Below the pieces are notes generated by a model. The model worked only from the letters and a program-made list of their open reading frames with translations. It was not told the origin of the DNA and made no database searches. Below, piece after piece: positions 13,526 to 16,901 of a stretch of DNA of 16,901 nt. Position 1 is the first letter of the stretch, and every line of letters begins with the position of its first letter. This DNA comes from Opitutaceae bacterium. Its GTDB lineage: Bacteria; Verrucomicrobiota; Verrucomicrobiia; Opitutales; Opitutaceae. A program made the position numbers and the translations under genes. Where the stretch lies: NCBI GenBank assembly GCA_023265535.1, contig JAHFTI010000023.1, forward strand, positions 1 through 16,901, read 5' to 3'.

Positions 13526-14035
13526 ATGGTCTCATCCAACTCAGAACTGGCCTACAACAGCAAGATCGAGGGCGAAGTCATCGTCTCGCGTCTTGATTCG
13601 GTGATCAACTGGATCCGCACCAATTCCATGTGGCCGATGCCGATGGGCCTGGCCTGCTGTGCCATCGAACTCATGGGCGTCGCCGCGAGCCGTTTCGACA
13701 TCGCCCGCTTCGGTGCGGAGGTCATGCGCTTCTCCCCGCGCCAGTCCGACTGCATGATCGTGGCCGGCACCGTCACCTACAAGATGGCCCCGCAGGTGAA
13801 GCGCATCTACGACCAGATGGCCGAACCCAAGTGGGTCATCGCCATGGGCGCCTGCGCCAGTTCGGGCGGCATGTACCGCAGCTACGCCACCCTTCAGGGC
13901 GTTGACCGCATCATCCCCGTCGACGTGTACGTCAGCGGCTGCCCCCCGCGCCCCGAGGCCCTGCTCGACGCACTCATGAAGCTCCAGACGAAGGTCAAGC
14001 GCGAGCGCTCGGCCACGCAGCTCTTCAAGGCCTGA
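13526..14035 (+). CDS. nuoB: NADH-quinone oxidoreductase subunit B
   Basis: This 169-residue subunit holds iron-sulfur cluster N2, the last electron carrier before quinone, at the junction of the peripheral and membrane arms of complex I. The four N2 ligands are visible: adjacent C44 and C45 (GLACCAIELMG), C110 (GACASSGGMY) and C139 (YVSGCPPRPEAL). PSI-like core residues SRFDIARFGAEVMRFSPRQ follow the tandem Cys pair. Length is normal. It is the first recognisable nuo gene here; nuoA, normally just before it, is absent. The start ATG 13526 lacks a Shine-Dalgarno sequence (preceded by CCACGGCAACC). NuoC follows 38 bp downstream. Confidence 0.97.
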   Translation: MVSSNSELAYNSKIEGEVIVSRLDSVINWIRTNSMWPMPMGLACCAIELMGVAASRFDIARFGAEVMRFSPRQSDCMIVAGTVTYKMAPQVKRIYDQMAEPKWVIAMGACASSGGMYRSYATLQGVDRIIPVDVYVSGCPPRPEALLDALMKLQTKVKRERSATQLFKA

Positions 14036-14073
14036 GCCGCCTCCCAACCGCAGCAATTCCGGCATCCACCACC

Positions 14074-14700
14074 ATGTCCGACATCGCCGACGCCACCAGC
14101 GCAGTCCAAGCCAAGTTTCCCTCCGCCACCACGCGCGCCAGCGCAGACCATCCCGCCCTCACCGTGCCCGCCTCCGAGGCGATCGCCGTGCTGCGTTTCC
14201 TCAAGGAGGAGCAGGGCTTTGATTTTCTGTGCGACGTGACCGCCATCGACTGGAGCAGCAGCGCCTCGCCCCGCTTCACCGTGGTCTGGCACCTCTACTC
14301 CACCGCCACCCCGCGCTACATCCGCATCGCCGCGAATTGCGAGAACGACCTCGAGCCCGAGATGGCCACCGCCACCGTGCTCTGGCCCGCCGCCGACTGG
14401 CACGAGCGCGAGACCTGGGATCTCATGGGCGTGCGCTTCACCGGCCACCCCGACCTTCGCCGCATCCTCATGTGGGACGGTTATCCCTATCATCCGCTGC
14501 GCAAGGAATTCCCGCTCGCGGGTCTGCCCTGTGACCTTCCGGACGCCGAGATCGCCCCGCTCGTCAAGGAGCAGGTCATCTCCGCCCCCATGGCGGGCGG
14601 CCCCTTTGTCGCCAGCACCGGCGAGATGAGCATGAGCGAGGCCGAGCCCCGCGCCAAGGACGAGAGCTGGAACGAGCGCCGTCCCAAACCCAACGCCTAA
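14074..14700 (+). CDS. nuoC: NADH-quinone oxidoreductase subunit C
   Basis: This 208-residue peripheral-arm subunit of complex I (30-kDa subunit family) packs against NuoD. The family signature is clear at about 111-147: ERETWDLMGVRFTGHPDLRR, then ILMWDGYP, then PLRKEFPL. It is a separate protein, not the NuoCD fusion of enterobacteria. The C-terminal tail (about 160-208), with KDESWNERR and Met/Ser-rich stretches, is longer than the core and typical of stand-alone NuoC. The start has no Shine-Dalgarno sequence (CATCCACCACC before ATG). It lies between nuoB and nuoD with short gaps, so it belongs to the same transcript. Confidence 0.96.
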   Translation: MSDIADATSAVQAKFPSATTRASADHPALTVPASEAIAVLRFLKEEQGFDFLCDVTAIDWSSSASPRFTVVWHLYSTATPRYIRIAANCENDLEPEMATATVLWPAADWHERETWDLMGVRFTGHPDLRRILMWDGYPYHPLRKEFPLAGLPCDLPDAEIAPLVKEQVISAPMAGGPFVASTGEMSMSEAEPRAKDESWNERRPKPNA

Positions 14701-14713
14701 GCCCCCTTTCACA

Positions 14714-15943
14714 ATGGCCACCGAATTCGCCTTTCCCGACTCCGCCGCCAAAAACGCGGCCGCCGCTGAAAGCCAAAATGAGACGATGTCCCTCTCGATG
14801 GGACCTTCCCATCCGTCCACGCACGGCGTGCTCCGTCTCCAGCTCGAGGTCGACGGTGAGGTCATCACCAAGGCCGATCCCGTCCTCGGTTACCTGCACC
14901 GCGGCGACGAGAAGATCGCCGAGAACATGACCTACAACCAGTTCGTGCCCTACACGGACCGGCTGGATTACCTGGCCCCGCTCGCCAACAACGTCGCCTA
15001 CGCCCTCGCCGTCGAGAAGCTCGCCGGCATCGAGGTGCCCGCCCGTTGCGCCGGCATCCGCGTCATCGTCTCCGAGCTCGCCCGCATCTCGTCCCACCTG
15101 ATGGGCCTCGGCGCCTACGGCATCGATGTCGGCGCCTGGACGGTCTTCCTCTACACCTTCACCGAGCGCGAGAAACTCTACACGCTCTTCGAGGAGCTCA
15201 CGGGCGCCCGCTTCACCACGAGCTACACGCGCATCGGCGGCGTCGCACGCGACCTGCCCAACGGCTGGACCGATCGCGTCCTCGCCTTCTGCGACCAGTT
15301 CCTCCCGATCCTCGAGGAGATCCTCGCCCTCCTGCACCGCAACAAGATCTTCCTCGACCGCACCGCCGACGTCGGCGTCATCTCCAAGGAGGACGCGATC
15401 GCCTACGGCCTCACCGGCCCGAACCTGCGCGGTTCCGGCGTCGCCCTCGACCTGCGCAAGGACAAGCCCTACAGCGGCTACGAGCAGTACGACTTCGACG
15501 TCCCCGTCGGCACCAAGGGCGATTGCTACGATCGCTATGCCTGCCGCGGCGAGGAAATGCGCCAGAGCGTGCGCATCGTGCGCCAGGCCATTGCGAAGCT
15601 TCCCGGCGGCGAGGTCGTCGCCCGCGATGCCCGCCGCATCGTCGCCCCCTCGAAGGACAAGGTCCTCACCTCGATGGAGGAGCTCATCAACAACTTCATG
15701 ATCACGACCGAGGGTCCGCAGATCCGCCCGGGCGAAGCCTATTTCGAGGCCGAGAACCCCAAGGGCATCCTCGGCTTTTACGTCGTCTCCAAGGGCGGCG
15801 GCGTGCCGTGGCGCATGAAGATCCGCAGCCCCAGCTTCTGCAACCTCTCCATCCTCCCGAAGCTCTGCCAGGGCGAGTACATCGCCGACGTGGTCTCCAT
15901 CCTCGGCTCCTTCGACTTCGTGATGGGCGAGTGCGACCGCTAA
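14714..15943 (+). CDS. nuoD: NADH-quinone oxidoreductase subunit D
   Basis: This 409-residue 49-kDa-type subunit forms the quinone-binding cavity together with NuoB. The hydrogenase-related signatures are SMGPSHPSTHGVLRLQLEVD (28-47), with the His residues lining the quinone site, and LHRGDEKIAE (61-70), followed by NQFVPYTDRLDY (75-86). The C terminus SILGSFDFVMGECDR ends as in the family, with the conserved Asp-Arg. Length is normal and no break is seen. The first 25 residues are a variable Ala-rich extension; M25 is too close to the signature to be preferred. It starts 13 bp after nuoC and lacks a Shine-Dalgarno sequence. Confidence 0.97.
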   Translation: MATEFAFPDSAAKNAAAAESQNETMSLSMGPSHPSTHGVLRLQLEVDGEVITKADPVLGYLHRGDEKIAENMTYNQFVPYTDRLDYLAPLANNVAYALAVEKLAGIEVPARCAGIRVIVSELARISSHLMGLGAYGIDVGAWTVFLYTFTEREKLYTLFEELTGARFTTSYTRIGGVARDLPNGWTDRVLAFCDQFLPILEEILALLHRNKIFLDRTADVGVISKEDAIAYGLTGPNLRGSGVALDLRKDKPYSGYEQYDFDVPVGTKGDCYDRYACRGEEMRQSVRIVRQAIAKLPGGEVVARDARRIVAPSKDKVLTSMEELINNFMITTEGPQIRPGEAYFEAENPKGILGFYVVSKGGGVPWRMKIRSPSFCNLSILPKLCQGEYIADVVSILGSFDFVMGECDR

Positions 15944-16054
15944 ACCGACCCAGACCCACCACCCACCACAGCGGCCCGAGGGCAATGGCCACGATCAGAC
16001 CCGCCCTTCCCTCGGCCCCGCACCTGCGACCCAAGCGACTCCTCGGTTCCAACA

Positions 16055-16555
16055 ATGGCCTTCTCTCTCAAACCTGAAACCCTGACCCGCATCGACGAGG
16101 TCATCACCCACTATCCGGTCAAGCGCAGCGCCGCGCTCCCGCTGCTGCACCTGGTGCAGGAGGAGCAGGGCTACATCTCGCGCGACGCGATCGAATGGAT
16201 CGCCGCCAAGCTGGAGCTGCAGCCGATCAATGTGTACGAGCTGGTGACTTTCTACCCGATGTTCCGCCAGGAGCCGATCGGCCGTCGCCACATCAAGGTC
16301 TGCCGCACGCTCTCCTGCGCGCTCAACGGCGGCTACAAGGTGTGCGAGAGCCTCGAGAAGGAATTCTGCACGCACCGCGGCGAGGTCTCCCCCGACGGCG
16401 AGGTCACCATCGAGTTCGTCGAGTGCCTCGCGAGCTGCGGCTCGGGCCCCGTCGTGATGGTGGATGACGAGCTCCACGAGCGCGTCGACGCAGCAAAGGT
16501 TTCCCAGATCGCTGAACAAATCCGCCGCGAGGCAGCCGCCCGTCCGAAGGCCTGA
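16055..16555 (+). CDS. nuoE: NADH-quinone oxidoreductase subunit E
   Basis: This 166-residue 24-kDa-type subunit carries the [2Fe-2S] cluster N1a next to the FMN site. Its four ligands are C83 and C88 (CRTLSC) and C124 and C128 (CLASC). The helical N-terminal domain (HYPVKRSAALPLLHLVQEEQ, 19-38) and the VTFYPMF stretch (64-70) are standard. The thioredoxin-like half runs from about 78 to 150. It is 111 bp from nuoD, the widest gap in this operon, holding a C/A-rich stretch without an ORF. NuoF begins 78 bp downstream. The start ATG lacks a Shine-Dalgarno sequence. Confidence 0.96.
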   Translation: MAFSLKPETLTRIDEVITHYPVKRSAALPLLHLVQEEQGYISRDAIEWIAAKLELQPINVYELVTFYPMFRQEPIGRRHIKVCRTLSCALNGGYKVCESLEKEFCTHRGEVSPDGEVTIEFVECLASCGSGPVVMVDDELHERVDAAKVSQIAEQIRREAAARPKA

Positions 16556-16633
16556 GCGCCCACGTCACACGCCGCCAAGCCCACGCCTCCCGCGCAGCCC
16601 GCAACGCCCAACGCCACCAACACCCTTTCCGCC

Positions 16634-16901
16634 ATGCCTCACCCGCTCGAACGTCGCGTCATCTTCAAGCACATCGACGAGCCCGGCTACACCAACGACC
16701 TCGCCTGCTACCTGCGCAACGGTGGCTACGAGACCCTCCGCAAGTCGGTTCTCCGCAAGCCCGAGGAGCTCATCGATGAGGTCAAGAAATCCGCCCTGCG
16801 CGGCCGCGGTGGTGCAGGTTTCTCCTGCGGCCTGAAGTGGAGCCTGGTCGACCGCAAGAGCGGCAAGCCCATTTACCTCGTCGTCAACGCCGACGAGTCC
16901 G
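16634..16901 (+). CDS. nuoF: NADH-quinone oxidoreductase subunit F, N-terminal part (cut by window end)
   Basis: The first 89 residues of the 51-kDa NADH-binding subunit are visible, and the gene continues beyond the window. After EPGYTNDLACYLRNGGYETL comes the FMN-binding glycine-rich motif GRGGAGFSCGLKW (57-69), where the usual family form is GRGGAGFPTGxKW, and then YLVVNADES (81-89), a conserved strand near the NADH/FMN site. The start ATG 16634 follows CCTTTCCGCC, without a Shine-Dalgarno sequence, as in the other nuo genes. It completes the order B-C-D-E-F expected for the peripheral arm. Confidence 0.95.
   Translation, partial: MPHPLERRVIFKHIDEPGYTNDLACYLRNGGYETLRKSVLRKPEELIDEVKKSALRGRGGAGFSCGLKWSLVDRKSGKPIYLVVNADES

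Noticed and set aside
14576..15985. 469-codon minus-strand open frame opposite nuoD
   Set aside because: Antisense shadow of a clearly conserved nuoD gene; no recognisable domain.
15944..16054. Possible gene or riboswitch between nuoD and nuoE
   Set aside because: The 111 bp are C/A-rich with no conserved structure or convincing frame.

Overview
The window is a high-GC, tightly packed stretch of a Gram-negative bacterial chromosome. It encodes an outer-membrane beta-barrel protein, a Tat-exported molybdoenzyme, lipoproteins and a NADH dehydrogenase (complex I) operon. Gene content, the many start codons without a Shine-Dalgarno sequence and the ECF-sigma cassette would fit Verrucomicrobiota (for example Opitutales), but this is a guess; no phylogenetic marker here settles it.

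Region 1 (about 1-2150, plus strand): a small secreted Gly/Ser-rich protein with DGSG repeats, then a three-gene cassette of ECF sigma factor, single-pass membrane protein and secreted helical protein. The layout resembles sigma / anti-sigma / periplasmic sensor systems such as CnrH-CnrY-CnrX. A bidirectional hairpin terminator closes it.

Region 2 (2224-9351, minus strand): a six-gene sulfur-type respiratory operon. In transcription order it encodes a FadL-family outer-membrane protein, a Tat-exported molybdopterin oxidoreductase of the PsrA/PhsA type, a four-cluster ferredoxin subunit, an NrfD/PsrC membrane subunit, and two half-size YeeE/YedE sulfur transporters, the second fused to a rhodanese domain that has Ser in place of the catalytic Cys. 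An ArsR-family regulator with a CxxxC motif (9591-9929) is divergent from it and is the obvious candidate regulator. Together they suggest uptake and reduction (or turnover) of polysulfide, thiosulfate or a similar compound.

Region 3 (9991-12520): a class I SAM methyltransferase on the minus strand, then a divergent pair: a probable lipoprotein alpha/beta hydrolase and a TatT-like helical lipoprotein.

Region 4 (12521-13307): a gene-free array of about 2.4 direct copies of a 287-288 bp unit, ending in a tRNA-Ser(GGA) gene on the minus strand. Each full unit holds six short perfect hairpins, five with 3-nt loops, and one stem shows a compensatory base-pair change between copies. Each full unit also carries the 3' end of the tRNA gene, split by a 35-nt hairpin exactly at the acceptor-stem/discriminator junction. 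This is the least explained structure in the window.

Region 5 (13526-16901, plus strand): nuoB, nuoC, nuoD, nuoE and the start of nuoF, the peripheral arm of complex I. No nuoA precedes nuoB, and none of the five start codons has a recognisable Shine-Dalgarno sequence.
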